DNA of 64,000 nucleotides from Phyllobacteriaceae bacterium (GTDB lineage: Bacteria; Pseudomonadota; Alphaproteobacteria; Rhizobiales; Rhizobiaceae): NCBI GenBank assembly GCA_024742765.1, contig JANSXT010000010.1, positions 1 through 64,000 of the forward strand. Reading direction: 5' to 3'. The position numbers and the translations under genes are program-made. Shown here in pieces: positions 32,410 through 40,945 of the stretch. Numbering within the stretch: position 1 is the stretch's first letter; each line of letters begins with the position of its first letter. The notes beneath the pieces were generated by a model. That model was not told the DNA's origin and ran no database searches. It was given only the letters and a program-made list of their open reading frames with translations.

Positions 32410-33837
32410 ATGACCGATACTCCCATCCATATCGTCGGCGGCGGCCTTGCCGGTTCGGAAGCCGCCTGGCAGGCGGCCGAGGTCGGCGTGCCGGTCGTGC
32501 TGCACGAAATGCGCGGCCTGCGCGGCACCGACGCCCACAAGACCGACCATCTGGCCGAGCTTGTCTGCTCCAACTCCTTCCGCTCCGACGATGCCGAACT
32601 GAACGCCGTTGGCCTCCTGCATGCCGAGATGCGGCTCGCCGGCTCGCTGATCATGGCCTGCGGCGACGCCCATCAGGTGCCGGCCGGCTCGGCTCTGGCG
32701 GTCGACCGCGACGGGTTCGCGCAAGCCGTGACCGCAAAGATCGACGCCCATCCGCTGATAACCGTCGTTCGTGAAGAAATCACCGGGCTGCCGCCCGCCG
32801 AATGGGATCAGGCGATCATCGCCACCGGCCCACTGACCGCGCCGGCGCTGGCCGAGGCCATCGCCGCCGAGACCGGTCAGGATGCGCTGGCCTTCTTCGA
32901 TGCGATCGCGCCGATCGTGCACACCGACACGATCGACATGGACGTCGCCTGGTTCCAGTCGCGTTACGACAAGGTCGGACCGGGCGGCACGGGCAAGGAC
33001 TATATCAACTGTCCGATGGATGAGGCGCAGTACAATGGCTTCATCGACGCGCTGCTCGCCGGAGACACGACCGAGTTCAAGCAATGGGAAGGCACGCCCT
33101 ATTTCGACGGCTGCCTGCCGATCGAGGTGATGGCCGCGCGCGGCCGCGAGACGCTGCGGCACGGTCCGATGAAGCCGATGGGGCTGACCAACGCGCACAG
33201 GCCCGACGTTAAGCCCTATGCGGTCGTCCAGTTGCGTCAGGACAATGCGCTCGGCACGCTCTACAACATGGTCGGCTTCCAGACCAAGCTGCGCTATGGC
33301 GCGCAGGGCGACGTGTTCCGCATGATCCCCGGCCTCGAAAAGGCCGAGTTCGCGCGCTTGGGCGGCATTCACCGCAACACCTATCTCAATTCGCCGATCC
33401 TGCTCGGACACGATCTGACGCTGAAGTCGCGGCCCGGCCTGCGCTTTGCCGGTCAGATCACAGGCTGCGAGGGCTATGTGGAATCGGCCGCCATCGGCCT
33501 TCTGGCCGGCCGCTTCGCTGCCGCCGAACGGCTCGGCAGGCAACCGGATTTGCCGCCGCAGACCACCGCCTTCGGCTCGCTCCTCGGCCACATCACGGAC
33601 GGACATCTGGTCAGCGACGACGAGCCGGGCAAGCGCTCCTTCCAGCCGATGAACATCAATTTCGGTCTGTTCCCGCCGCTCGAACCGGGCGCGATCAAAA
33701 AGCCCGAGGGCTGGCAGGGCCGGTTCCGCGGCAAGGACAAGGCGATGGCCAAGAAGCGCGCCATGACCGGTCGCGCGATCAGTGATGCGGAAAGCTGGCT
33801 CGGCGCCGGCTCGGTGCAGGTGGAGGCCGCCGAATGA
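32410..33837 (+). CDS. trmFO: Methylenetetrahydrofolate-tRNA (uracil-5-)-methyltransferase, folate/FAD type
   Basis: 475 residues. Makes ribothymidine 54 in tRNA using methylene-THF and FADH2. N-terminal FAD motif [30 protein letters not shown] near 53 is diagnostic, as are [27 protein letters not shown]-type segment ([15 protein letters not shown]), GPMKPMGL and the C-terminal [17 protein letters not shown]. Full length. The stop overlaps the next gene by 4 bp. Confidence 0.96.
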   Translation: MTDTPIHIVGGGLAGSEAAWQAAEVGVPVVLHEMRGLRGTDAHKTDHLAELVCSNSFRSDDAELNAVGLLHAEMRLAGSLIMACGDAHQVPAGSALAVDRDGFAQAVTAKIDAHPLITVVREEITGLPPAEWDQAIIATGPLTAPALAEAIAAETGQDALAFFDAIAPIVHTDTIDMDVAWFQSRYDKVGPGGTGKDYINCPMDEAQYNGFIDALLAGDTTEFKQWEGTPYFDGCLPIEVMAARGRETLRHGPMKPMGLTNAHRPDVKPYAVVQLRQDNALGTLYNMVGFQTKLRYGAQGDVFRMIPGLEKAEFARLGGIHRNTYLNSPILLGHDLTLKSRPGLRFAGQITGCEGYVESAAIGLLAGRFAAAERLGRQPDLPPQTTAFGSLLGHITDGHLVSDDEPGKRSFQPMNINFGLFPPLEPGAIKKPEGWQGRFRGKDKAMAKKRAMTGRAISDAESWLGAGSVQVEAAE

Positions 33838-34421
33838 AACGAGCCGCCCTGCCCGCCGTCGCGATCCTGCTCCTGTCCGCCCCATCTGCATTGGCCGATT
33901 GCGAGGCCGATGCGCGCGCCGCCATGCTCGACGTCGCCCATCCGGTGCCGATGCGCCAGAACGTGACCACCGAGATGGCCGGCAACACGATCCAGAGCTT
34001 TGCCCTTTCAACCCCCCACGGGCGCGGTATGGCGCTCGATGCCAACGAGACCCCGGTCAGCCTTTGGATCGGCGGGCGCTTTTATTCGAGCGCCGATGGC
34101 GGCGAGAGCTGGACCCTCGTGTCGGAACAGACCCAAGACCAGCGCGACGCCCAGGCCGCCGGCCGCCAGAGACAGGCGGACGAGGCCACCAACATCACCT
34201 GCGACTATGGCGTCGATCTCGATGGCAAGACCGTGAACCGTTTCGCACTGAATTATGCGCTGGCCGGCTCGGGCATTCCGGCCAAGAGCCAATACTGGGT
34301 CGATGCGGAAACGCGTTTTCCCTGGCGGGTGATTCATGAGTTTGGCGGCGCCAACCCGTCGGTCATCACCCAGAACAATGAGCCGGTCGACACACTGACC
34401 ATCCCCGATCCGGAGGGCTGA
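33834..34421 (+). CDS. Hypothetical periplasmic protein
   Basis: 195 residues. Clear signal peptide ([20 protein letters not shown], cleavage before DCEAD). The mature part has two Cys (DCEA and ITCDYG) that could form a disulfide, with no recognised domain. Beta-rich pattern, e.g. [20 protein letters not shown] and [17 protein letters not shown], hints at an all-beta fold. Its ATG overlaps the trmFO stop (ATGA), so it is co-transcribed, but no functional link is known. Confidence 0.75.
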   Translation: MKRAALPAVAILLLSAPSALADCEADARAAMLDVAHPVPMRQNVTTEMAGNTIQSFALSTPHGRGMALDANETPVSLWIGGRFYSSADGGESWTLVSEQTQDQRDAQAAGRQRQADEATNITCDYGVDLDGKTVNRFALNYALAGSGIPAKSQYWVDAETRFPWRVIHEFGGANPSVITQNNEPVDTLTIPDPEG

Positions 34422-34505
34422 ACGCCTTTCACCGATCCGTGACTTGCGCGCGGTGACAGCGCCATGCTTGCTGCGCGCAACCAACTTCCAGCCAAGGGGA
34501 CATCC

Positions 34506-35048
34506 ATGCTCATTCCACGCCAGAAGGTGCCTGAACTGAAGGTACCGACGCTCGATCACGGCACGTTCGATCTTTCCGCCGAGAAAAGCGAGCGCGGCAC
34601 GGTGATCTGCTTCTACCGGGGCCTGCACTGCCCGATCTGCGCCAACTATCTGACCGAATTCGACAGGCAGGCGCCCGAATTCGCCAAGCGCGGCGTCGGC
34701 GTTCTGGCGCTGAGCAGCGACGGCGAAGAACGCACCCGCGCCATGGCCGACAAGATCGGAAACACGAACCTGCGCTTCGGCCATGATCTGCCGCTCTCAA
34801 AGGCGCGCGAGTGGGGCCTTTACATCTCCACATCGCGCGGCAAGACCTCGATCGGCATCGAGGAGCCGGCGCTGTTTGCCGAGCCTGGTCTGTTTCTGGT
34901 GACCCCCGAACAGACGCTCTATTACGGCTCGGTCCAGACCATGCCCTTCGTGCGCCCGCATTTCCGTGAACTGGTCGCAGCGCTCGATTTTGCCATCGAG
35001 AAGAACTATCCGGCGCGCGGCGAATATACGGGCGAACTGCCGAACTGA
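34506..35048 (+). CDS. Peroxiredoxin-like AhpC/TSA family protein
   Basis: 180-residue thioredoxin fold. The active-site region FYRGLHCPICANYLTEF carries Cys42 and Cys45 in a CPIC arrangement, unlike the PxxxTxxC of standard peroxiredoxins. The rest follows the peroxiredoxin-like type: GVGVLALSSDGEERT and FLVTPEQTLYYGSVQTMPF. Probably a thiol peroxidase or disulfide reductase. Start ATG 34506 begins the first conserved strand and has AAGGGG upstream. Confidence 0.8.
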   Translation: MLIPRQKVPELKVPTLDHGTFDLSAEKSERGTVICFYRGLHCPICANYLTEFDRQAPEFAKRGVGVLALSSDGEERTRAMADKIGNTNLRFGHDLPLSKAREWGLYISTSRGKTSIGIEEPALFAEPGLFLVTPEQTLYYGSVQTMPFVRPHFRELVAALDFAIEKNYPARGEYTGELPN

Positions 35049-35125
35049 GTCGGACAAGCCGCGCGGTTGGACGCCAGTCTGGCATGTGGTAGGATAAAAT
35101 CCCACCGTTGCCGGGAGACTATCCG

Positions 35126-35407
35126 ATGTCCAAGCCTGCCGAAAAGCTCTCCGTCACCATCACCGCGCCGATGGCCGAGCGCATCCGCGCCGAAGTCGAG
35201 GCCGGTCATTACGGCTCGACCAGCGAGGTGATCCGCGAGGCGCTGCGCCTGTGGGAGAAGCAGCAGCAGGAACTCGACCTGCTGCGTGCTCGCGTCAAGG
35301 CGTCCATCGAGGACCCGAGACCAAGGGTGCCGATCAAGGAAGCTTTTGAACGCATCCGCAAGCGTGCCGAGGAGTACAAGGCCGAGAATTCCGATGAGGC
35401 GGCTTGA
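35126..35407 (+). CDS. parD: ParD-type antitoxin
   Basis: 93 residues. Ribbon-helix-helix N terminus: KLSVTITAPMAERIRAEVEA, GHYGSTSEVIREALRLWEK, the pattern of CC2985-family ParD antitoxins. The C-terminal half is a long charged helix region that wraps the toxin. Overlaps parE by 14 bp. Represses its own operon by family analogy. Confidence 0.9.
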   Translation: MSKPAEKLSVTITAPMAERIRAEVEAGHYGSTSEVIREALRLWEKQQQELDLLRARVKASIEDPRPRVPIKEAFERIRKRAEEYKAENSDEAA

Positions 35408-35708
35408 GGTCGAGCTTTCGGAAGAAGCAATCGCCGATCTGGAAACCATCTTCTTCTTCGTCTTCGACAAGACCCGGTCGGCCAAGGTGGCCGATGGTTT
35501 CGTCGATCGCATCGAGGCGCGATGCATGAAGGTCGGCGACGTTCCCCATGGCGGCACGGCACGCGATGACCTTGCGCCGGGCCTTCGGACCGTGCCGTTC
35601 GAGCGCACTGCCCTGATCGCTTACCGGATCGAAGACGACCGTGTCGCGATCACCAACGTGTTCTATCGCGGCCGGGATATGGACGCGGCGTTCAGCGACG
35701 AGGACTGA
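35394..35708 (+). CDS. parE: ParE-type toxin
   Basis: 104 residues of the RelE/ParE fold: LEVELSEEAIADLETIFFFV, DGFVDRIEARCMKVG, PGLRTVPFERTALIAYRI and the terminal strand VAITNVFYRGRDMDAAF. ParE toxins inhibit DNA gyrase. ATG 35394 lies within the end of parD; the overlap implies translational coupling. Confidence 0.9.
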   Translation: MRRLEVELSEEAIADLETIFFFVFDKTRSAKVADGFVDRIEARCMKVGDVPHGGTARDDLAPGLRTVPFERTALIAYRIEDDRVAITNVFYRGRDMDAAFSDED

Positions 35709-35714
35709 CGGGAA

Positions 35715-37013
35715 TCAGTTCCGCAGGAGCCGCTTGGCGGCCGCGCCCTCGGTGCGGTCATAGGCCAAAAGCGCACGGAACGCGCTGAGCGACGTGTCCG
35801 GCTCCTTGCCATCGGCCAGCGCATAGATGTGCTCATAATACCAGCCGAGCGCGGCCCACGCATTAAGGTCGCGCAAGAAGCTGATCGGCGAACGCGGCCC
35901 CAAAAGCCCGCCGCCAATGACCAGGTCGTCGTCCCGGCTTTCCAGCCGCTCGGCCATGCCTTCCAGAAGATGGGCAGCGCCGTCGGGATCGAGCACCAGC
36001 GGGCGACCAAGCCCGATCATGTCGACGCCGTCATCACTGATCGCCGTCTCCATCGCCTCCTTCGACCGGAACCCACCGGTGACCATCACCGGAATGGACA
36101 CCGCCGCGCGCAGCCTGGGCACGAATTCAAGGAAGTACGCCTCGCGCCGGCGCGTCGAGGCGCGCTTTTGCGCCGCCAGCGGGTCCTTGCGGTTGAAGTC
36201 GATCATGCGCGGCTGCTCGTAATTGCCGCCCGACACCTCAATCATGTCGACGCCCGCATCGGCCAGCCAGCCGGCCACCGTCACGCTGTCATCCTCGGAA
36301 AAGCCGCCGCGCTGAAAGTCGGCGGAGTTGAGCTTGACCGCGACGGCAAAGCCCGGCGTCACCGTCTCGCGGATGCGCGCAATGATCGACAAAAGGACGC
36401 GCGCCCGGTTTTCGAGGCTCCCGCCCCACTCATCGTCACGCCGGTTGGAGAGCGGCGACAGGAACTGGCTCATCAGATAGCCATGCGCCGCATGCACCTG
36501 CACACCGTCAAAGCCGCATTGTTCGGCAGTCTTCGCCGCATGGGCAAAGCCGGCAATGATCGTCTCGATCTGCTCGGCGGACAATGGCGTCGGCGTGCCG
36601 AACCGGCCATTGCCCATCTTCAGGCCCACGTCTGATGGTGCGTTCGGCTTGGGGTTGATCATCTTCTGCGTCTGGCGCCCGGCATGGTTAAGCTGCATCC
36701 AGATGTGAGACCCGTGCGCCTTGGCGGCCGACGCCATGTCGGCCAGCGCCGCCAGCGCCTCATTGCCCTGCTCGCCATCGATGGCCAGATTGCCGCCGCG
36801 CTCCAGATGCCAGCGGTCGATCAGCACATTGCCGGTGATCAAAAGCCCCGCGCCGCCCTCGCCCCAGCGCCGGTAGAGCGTGGTGAAACGCTCATTGGCG
36901 CGGTTGGTGCCATCGGCCAGCCCTTCGGTCATGGCCGCCTTGGCGATGCGGTTTTTCAGCACCGCGCCGCATGGCAGCATCAGCGGTTGAGCGAGAACAG
37001 TCGATTGCGCCAT
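35715..37013 (-). CDS. NADH:flavin oxidoreductase, Old Yellow Enzyme family
   Basis: 432 residues, a single FMN-binding TIM barrel. Seen: LPCGAVLKNRIAKAAMTEGL, GAGLLITGNVLID, WMQLNHAGRQT, GFDGVQVHAAHGYLMSQFLS with the substrate-binding HxxH-type His pair, NRRDDEWGGSLENRAR, and IPVMVTGGFRS near the FMN phosphate site. Probably reduces activated C=C bonds with NAD(P)H. No iron-sulfur extension, so not the 2,4-dienoyl-CoA reductase type. ATG 37013 avoids a 16-residue extension without conserved features. Confidence 0.9.
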   Translation of the reverse strand: MAQSTVLAQPLMLPCGAVLKNRIAKAAMTEGLADGTNRANERFTTLYRRWGEGGAGLLITGNVLIDRWHLERGGNLAIDGEQGNEALAALADMASAAKAHGSHIWMQLNHAGRQTQKMINPKPNAPSDVGLKMGNGRFGTPTPLSAEQIETIIAGFAHAAKTAEQCGFDGVQVHAAHGYLMSQFLSPLSNRRDDEWGGSLENRARVLLSIIARIRETVTPGFAVAVKLNSADFQRGGFSEDDSVTVAGWLADAGVDMIEVSGGNYEQPRMIDFNRKDPLAAQKRASTRRREAYFLEFVPRLRAAVSIPVMVTGGFRSKEAMETAISDDGVDMIGLGRPLVLDPDGAAHLLEGMAERLESRDDDLVIGGGLLGPRSPISFLRDLNAWAALGWYYEHIYALADGKEPDTSLSAFRALLAYDRTEGAAAKRLLRN

Positions 37014-37150
37014 CAGGGTCACCCGTACCGGAAACAGGCCGCAATCTACATGAACGGGCAAAGTAACGAAAGATTAACCACAACCAGATGGTGCAACACG
37101 GTTAACGCGTCAAAGTCATGCGCAGATCAGCCAGTCCATGTGTCCGCACC

Positions 37151-37561
37151 TCAACCGGTGACGGCAACGACCGTGCCCTGCGCCAGCGCGCACAGCCGCT
37201 CGCCTCTTTCGTCGACGGAAAATATCTCGCAACTGCACACCGCCTGGCGGCGGCCAACGCCCCTCGCCGTGGCCCGGGCAATCAGGCGCGTGCCCTTGGC
37301 CGGCCGCACATAGTTGATCTTGAACTCCGATGTCAGCGCGTCTGTGCCAAGGCCCAATCCGCCGGCAAACGTGATCGCATTGTCCGCAAGGTAGCTGATC
37401 AGCCCGCCATGGGCGAACCCGTGCTGCTGGCGCAACGCGTCGCGCATGTCGACGGCGATCTCCGCATGGCCCTTGCCCGCCGCGACAAGTTCGGCGCCGA
37501 TCAGTTGTGTGAAGGGCTGGGCCGCGAAAATGCTTGCGGCAAAGGCATGCGTCTCATCCAT
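37151..37561 (-). CDS. PaaI-family hotdog thioesterase
   Basis: 136 residues. Hotdog-fold core with the PaaI pattern QHGFAHGGLISYLADNAITF (His-Gly-Gly plus downstream Asp) and EFKINYVRPAKGTRLIARA. Hydrolyses acyl- or aryl-CoA esters. Located 10 bp after a sterol-desaturase-family gene on the same strand. A longer frame upstream has no conserved sequence, so ATG 37561 was chosen. Confidence 0.87.
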   Translation of the reverse strand: MDETHAFAASIFAAQPFTQLIGAELVAAGKGHAEIAVDMRDALRQQHGFAHGGLISYLADNAITFAGGLGLGTDALTSEFKINYVRPAKGTRLIARATARGVGRRQAVCSCEIFSVDERGERLCALAQGTVVAVTG

Positions 37562-37571
37562 GACCCCTGTC

Positions 37572-38576
37572 CTACTCGGCCGGCGTTCCGAGGCCCGATG
37601 CCGTCCGGGCCGGCGCCTCGCCCGGCACCGCCGGCAGGCCCGGCATGCCGGCCTGGTCGGGATGGCGGCGCACATAGTCCGCCTTGATCTTCGCCGTGTC
37701 GTCGCGGCTTCCGTCATGGCTCCACCCCGGCGGCATGACGAGATAGAAAAAGCGTTGCTTCAGCGTCAGGCCGGGTCGCCCCGCATCGGCGAACATCGCC
37801 CACCATTCGTGGAACGCAACCTTGATCGGGTTGAACGTGCCGATGTTTTTCACAAGGCCGTAGCGCGGCATGTCCTCGTCCAGCTCGGGAACGAATGTGC
37901 CGAACATGCGGTCCCAGATGATCAGCGTGCCGGCATAGTTCGCATCGAGATAGCGCGGGTTCGTGGCATGGTGGACGCGGTGGTGCGACGGCGTGTTGAA
38001 GATCGCTTCGATCGGCTTCCACATCCTTCCGATCGCCTCGGTGTGGATCCAGAACTGGTAGACGAGATTCAGCCCGCCGACGAAGGCGATCATCACCGGG
38101 TGAAAGCCGATCAGCACCAGCGGCACGCGCAGGATGAACATGCCCGTGAACGTGCCGGTCCAGCTCTGCCGCAGCGCGGTCGTCAGATTGTAATGCTGGG
38201 AGGAATGATGGTTGACATGCTCGGCCCAGACCCAGCGCGAGCGGTGCGCGATGCGGTGATACCAGTAATAGCGCAGATCATCGAGGATGAAGCAGAGCAG
38301 CACCGCCCACCAGGAAAAGCCGAAATCGTAAACCCGGAACTGCCAGGCCCACATCAGGACGCCAAACGCGATAAAGCCGAACAGGAGCCCGGCGACGACA
38401 TTGCCGGTGCCCATCAGAAGCGATGTGAGCGTGTCGCGCGTCTCGAACCCGGCCTTGCGCTGATCGCGGAAGCGCTTGATCAGCCAGAGTTCGACGATGA
38501 TCGCGATGATGAAGAACGGGATCGCCACCTGTGTCACATCGGGATAGTTCGGAATGAGCTGGTCGAGATTCATCAC
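37572..38576 (-). CDS. Sterol desaturase / fatty acid hydroxylase family membrane enzyme
   Basis: 334 residues. Di-iron membrane oxygenase with the three histidine boxes: WYHRIAHRSRW, HVNHHSSQHYN and PSHHRVHHATNPRYLD. Four or five hydrophobic helices precede and separate them. Family members hydroxylate or desaturate sterols, fatty acids or carotenoids; substrate unknown. The last 30 residues are a Pro/Ala-rich tail. The start overlaps the upstream gene by 4 bp, and a thioesterase follows. Confidence 0.88.
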   Translation of the reverse strand: MMNLDQLIPNYPDVTQVAIPFFIIAIIVELWLIKRFRDQRKAGFETRDTLTSLLMGTGNVVAGLLFGFIAFGVLMWAWQFRVYDFGFSWWAVLLCFILDDLRYYWYHRIAHRSRWVWAEHVNHHSSQHYNLTTALRQSWTGTFTGMFILRVPLVLIGFHPVMIAFVGGLNLVYQFWIHTEAIGRMWKPIEAIFNTPSHHRVHHATNPRYLDANYAGTLIIWDRMFGTFVPELDEDMPRYGLVKNIGTFNPIKVAFHEWWAMFADAGRPGLTLKQRFFYLVMPPGWSHDGSRDDTAKIKADYVRRHPDQAGMPGLPAVPGEAPARTASGLGTPAE

Positions 38577-39022
38577 GCGGCCTCCGAAACCGGCAAGGTG
38601 GCAAGGCCGAGCGCCGCCATGACGTCGGCACGGGTCTGCGGGCTGTCGAACGTGATGGTAATGCGCGGCAGCGTCATCTCATGGGCGTCGAAGGCCAGCG
38701 ATGTCTCATCCTTCACGCTGATCATGGTCGCGAACTCGTCCCTCTTGTAATGCCGTGTCAGCGACTTGGAGCCGACCGTATGCACCAGCCCGAGGCTTCC
38801 GTCCGCCAGCACAAGCAGCGCTTCACAGCCATCCGCCGATTCAAAGCAGTGCGCAATCTCCGCATCGGGAAAGTCGATGCGGAACCGCTCGGCGACCTGT
38901 TCTTCATCGCCCAGCGGCACGCGCGCCGACCCGCCGCTCAGATGAACGAGCAGCACGACCAGACCGATGCCGAACCCGACAATGGCGACCAGAAGCGACA
39001 GGCTCACGGGCGCTCCCCCCAT
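38573..39022 (-). CDS. Hypothetical membrane-anchored protein
   Basis: 149 residues from ATG 39022. One N-terminal hydrophobic helix (LSLLVAIVGFGIGLVVLLVH), then a soluble domain with FRIDFPDAEIAHCFESADG and ALLVLADGSLGLVHTVGSK. Not recognised. Overlaps the sterol-desaturase-family gene (ATGA), so probably the first gene of that small operon. Confidence 0.72.
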   Translation of the reverse strand: MGGAPVSLSLLVAIVGFGIGLVVLLVHLSGGSARVPLGDEEQVAERFRIDFPDAEIAHCFESADGCEALLVLADGSLGLVHTVGSKSLTRHYKRDEFATMISVKDETSLAFDAHEMTLPRITITFDSPQTRADVMAALGLATLPVSEAA

Positions 39023-39075
39023 CAAAGGCTTCAGATTAGCGTTTTTGACGTAAACGTCAAAGGAAGTTTGACGGA

Positions 39076-39915
39076 TCAGAAGCCGAGCGCCTGTCGCGTC
39101 ATGCGCCATTGCACGGTCACCGGCGAGAGGCGCACGGGTGTGGTGCGCGCGGCCGCGCCGGCCTTGTTGGCCTTGGTGAACACCGCGTCGGCAACGCCCA
39201 GCACGGCGAACGGGGCGCGCAGGCCCTTGGGCACGTCTATAAGCGCTGCGCGCGCCTTGGCCAGATGCTCGCGCCCGAGCGCGACAAAGGCGCTGATCGC
39301 GGTCGCAAAGGCCGGATCGTCACCCTCGGCGAGCCAACGGTTGGCATCCGTCCCGGCCGCCGCCAGAAGATCGGCCGGCAGGAACATTTGCCCGCGCGCC
39401 CGGTGCTGCGGCATCTGCCGGATCAGCGTCGCGATCCCGTAGGCGACCCCCGCATGTCCGGCCGCATCCGCCGTGGGCGGCGTCTGCCCGCCATTGAGGA
39501 TCTGGCAGGCCATCTGGATCAGCATGGACGCCGTCTCGCCCAGATAGCCCTCAAGGTCCGTCCGCGACGGCACCGGGTCGTCGTAAAGGTCGAAAATGCG
39601 CGCTTCGAGCAGATTGTCGAACGCCGCAGCCGGAAGATCGTGCGCGGCGATCACATCGAGCAGCGCCGCGGCGAGCGGGTTCTGCCGCGCCTCTTCGGCC
39701 CGGTCGCCGGCGATCAGGTCGCGCCACCATTGCAGCCGGATTTCGCCCGGTAGCGGCTCGGAGACGAGATCGCGCAGCCGCGCCGTTTCGGCATTGAACA
39801 GGAACAGTGTCGCCAGCGCCGCGCGCCTGTCCTCGGGCGCAAACAGCACCGACAGGTACCGCTCGCGATCCGCCTCGCGCAACTGGTTCAGAAGATCGCC
39901 GGAAGTGTCGCCCAT
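39076..39915 (-). CDS. Squalene/phytoene-synthase-fold protein, NDUFAF6-like
   Basis: 279 residues with the isoprenoid-synthase helical pattern, but the first Asp-rich catalytic motif (DxxxD) is replaced: ATLFLFNAETARLRDLVSEP, followed by GEIRLQWWRDLIAGD. This is the pattern of mitochondrial complex I assembly factor NDUFAF6 and its alphaproteobacterial relatives rather than of true squalene or phytoene synthases. Only weakly acidic residues remain near LEGYLGETASMLIQM. It lies near secDF and an Mth938 gene on the same strand, a conserved alphaproteobacterial grouping. A role in NADH dehydrogenase assembly is an inference from homology. Confidence 0.8.
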   Translation of the reverse strand: MGDTSGDLLNQLREADRERYLSVLFAPEDRRAALATLFLFNAETARLRDLVSEPLPGEIRLQWWRDLIAGDRAEEARQNPLAAALLDVIAAHDLPAAAFDNLLEARIFDLYDDPVPSRTDLEGYLGETASMLIQMACQILNGGQTPPTADAAGHAGVAYGIATLIRQMPQHRARGQMFLPADLLAAAGTDANRWLAEGDDPAFATAISAFVALGREHLAKARAALIDVPKGLRAPFAVLGVADAVFTKANKAGAAARTTPVRLSPVTVQWRMTRQALGF

Positions 39916-40081
39916 ATGGGCCGATATGGCACTGGCGTGGGAGATTGGCCAGTGGGGCAGAAAACCTGGGCCGATGCCGAACACCGATTTATGTCGGTGA
40001 TGTCACAGACATGCGGCGAGCCCGATATGGCAATGCAACGCGCCTGCTGCCATGTTGATCCAAACGCATTTGGAGCAGACG

Positions 40082-40525
40082 ATGATTGAACGGCTCGACT
40101 ATGCTTCCCTGAACGCGGACGCGATCGCAGCCATGGCAAAAGCCAGTGCCAAGATGCCCTCAATCGACACCAAGCTCAGGGCGCTTGTTGAACTCCGGGT
40201 GTCGCAGCTAAATGGCTGCGCCTATTGCGTCGATCTTCACACCGTCGAAGCGAAGAAGGCGGGCGAAACGTCGCAACGGCTTGATTGCCTGACGGTTTGG
40301 CGCGAAGTGCCCTTCTTCGATGACGCAGAGAAAGCGGCGCTGGCATGGGCCGAGGTCATCACCAAGATCGCCGGCAATGGTGCGCCCGAGCCCCTCTACA
40401 CAGCCTTGTCCGATCACTTCTCCGAACAGCAGATTGTCGATCTGACGCTGATCATCGCGCAAATGAACGCCTGGAACCGGCTCGCGATCAGCTTCAGGCA
40501 TCTGCCGGAGCCTCGGGACGATTAG
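40082..40525 (+). CDS. AhpD-like carboxymuconolactone decarboxylase family protein
   Basis: 147 residues. The alkylhydroperoxidase core has the redox motif CAYCVDLH (Cys46, Cys49, His53) after LVELRVSQLNG. The C-terminal half (ALAWAEVITKIAG, VDLTLIIAQMNAWNRLAI) completes the helical fold. Probable thiol-dependent peroxidase. It is on the opposite strand from the genes on both sides and separates the NDUFAF6-like gene from the Mth938 gene, so it looks inserted into an older cluster. ATG 40082 has GCAGACG upstream, a weak ribosome site. Confidence 0.85.
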   Translation: MIERLDYASLNADAIAAMAKASAKMPSIDTKLRALVELRVSQLNGCAYCVDLHTVEAKKAGETSQRLDCLTVWREVPFFDDAEKAALAWAEVITKIAGNGAPEPLYTALSDHFSEQQIVDLTLIIAQMNAWNRLAISFRHLPEPRDD

Positions 40526-40935
40526 CGTGCATCCTCCACGGCAATCAGCGCGGCCGCCACGGCCCGCTCTTCGGCGAGCAGCACGTTGAAGGTGCGCACG
40601 GCGGCGCCGGTGGCCATCGCTTCGGTGACGATGCCATGCTCCTCGCGCAGGGTGTCGCGCAAGGGCTTGGGCAGAACGCGCAAGTCCGGGCCACAGCCGA
40701 CCAATAGCACCTCGATCTCGGCGGCGTCGGCAGTGACTTTTGCAAGGCTCTGAAGGTCCATGTCCTCAAAGCGCTGCACGTCCCAGCCATGGATGCCCGA
40801 CGGCAGCGCCAGGATCGAGCCGCGATGGCTCATCTCGGCAAAACGAAAACCGCCGCTGCCATAGGCGTCGATCGGCGCGCGTCCGGGAAAATGCGCGTCG
40901 CGGATCTCGATGCCGGCGCGGATAGGGCCTGTCAC
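40522..40935 (-). CDS. Mth938-domain (NDUFAF3-type) protein
   Basis: 137 residues of the Mth938/DUF498 fold: AYGSGGFRFAEMSHRGSILA, LPSGIHGWDV, VEVLLVG-like segment EVLLVGCGPDLRVLPK, and ATGAAVRTFNVLLAEERAVA. The human relative NDUFAF3 helps complex I assembly. No ATG fits: the frame starts best at GTG 40935 with GAGGG upstream, 10 bp after secDF. Bacterial role not established; genomic association with SecDF is known across alphaproteobacteria. Confidence 0.85.
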   Translation of the reverse strand: MTGPIRAGIEIRDAHFPGRAPIDAYGSGGFRFAEMSHRGSILALPSGIHGWDVQRFEDMDLQSLAKVTADAAEIEVLLVGCGPDLRVLPKPLRDTLREEHGIVTEAMATGAAVRTFNVLLAEERAVAAALIAVEDAR

Positions 40936-40945
40936 CGCCCTGCCC

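Noticed and set aside
39076-39915. Functional squalene or phytoene synthase
   Set aside because: The first Asp-rich motif is missing and no carotenoid or hopanoid genes are nearby; NDUFAF6-like is a better fit.
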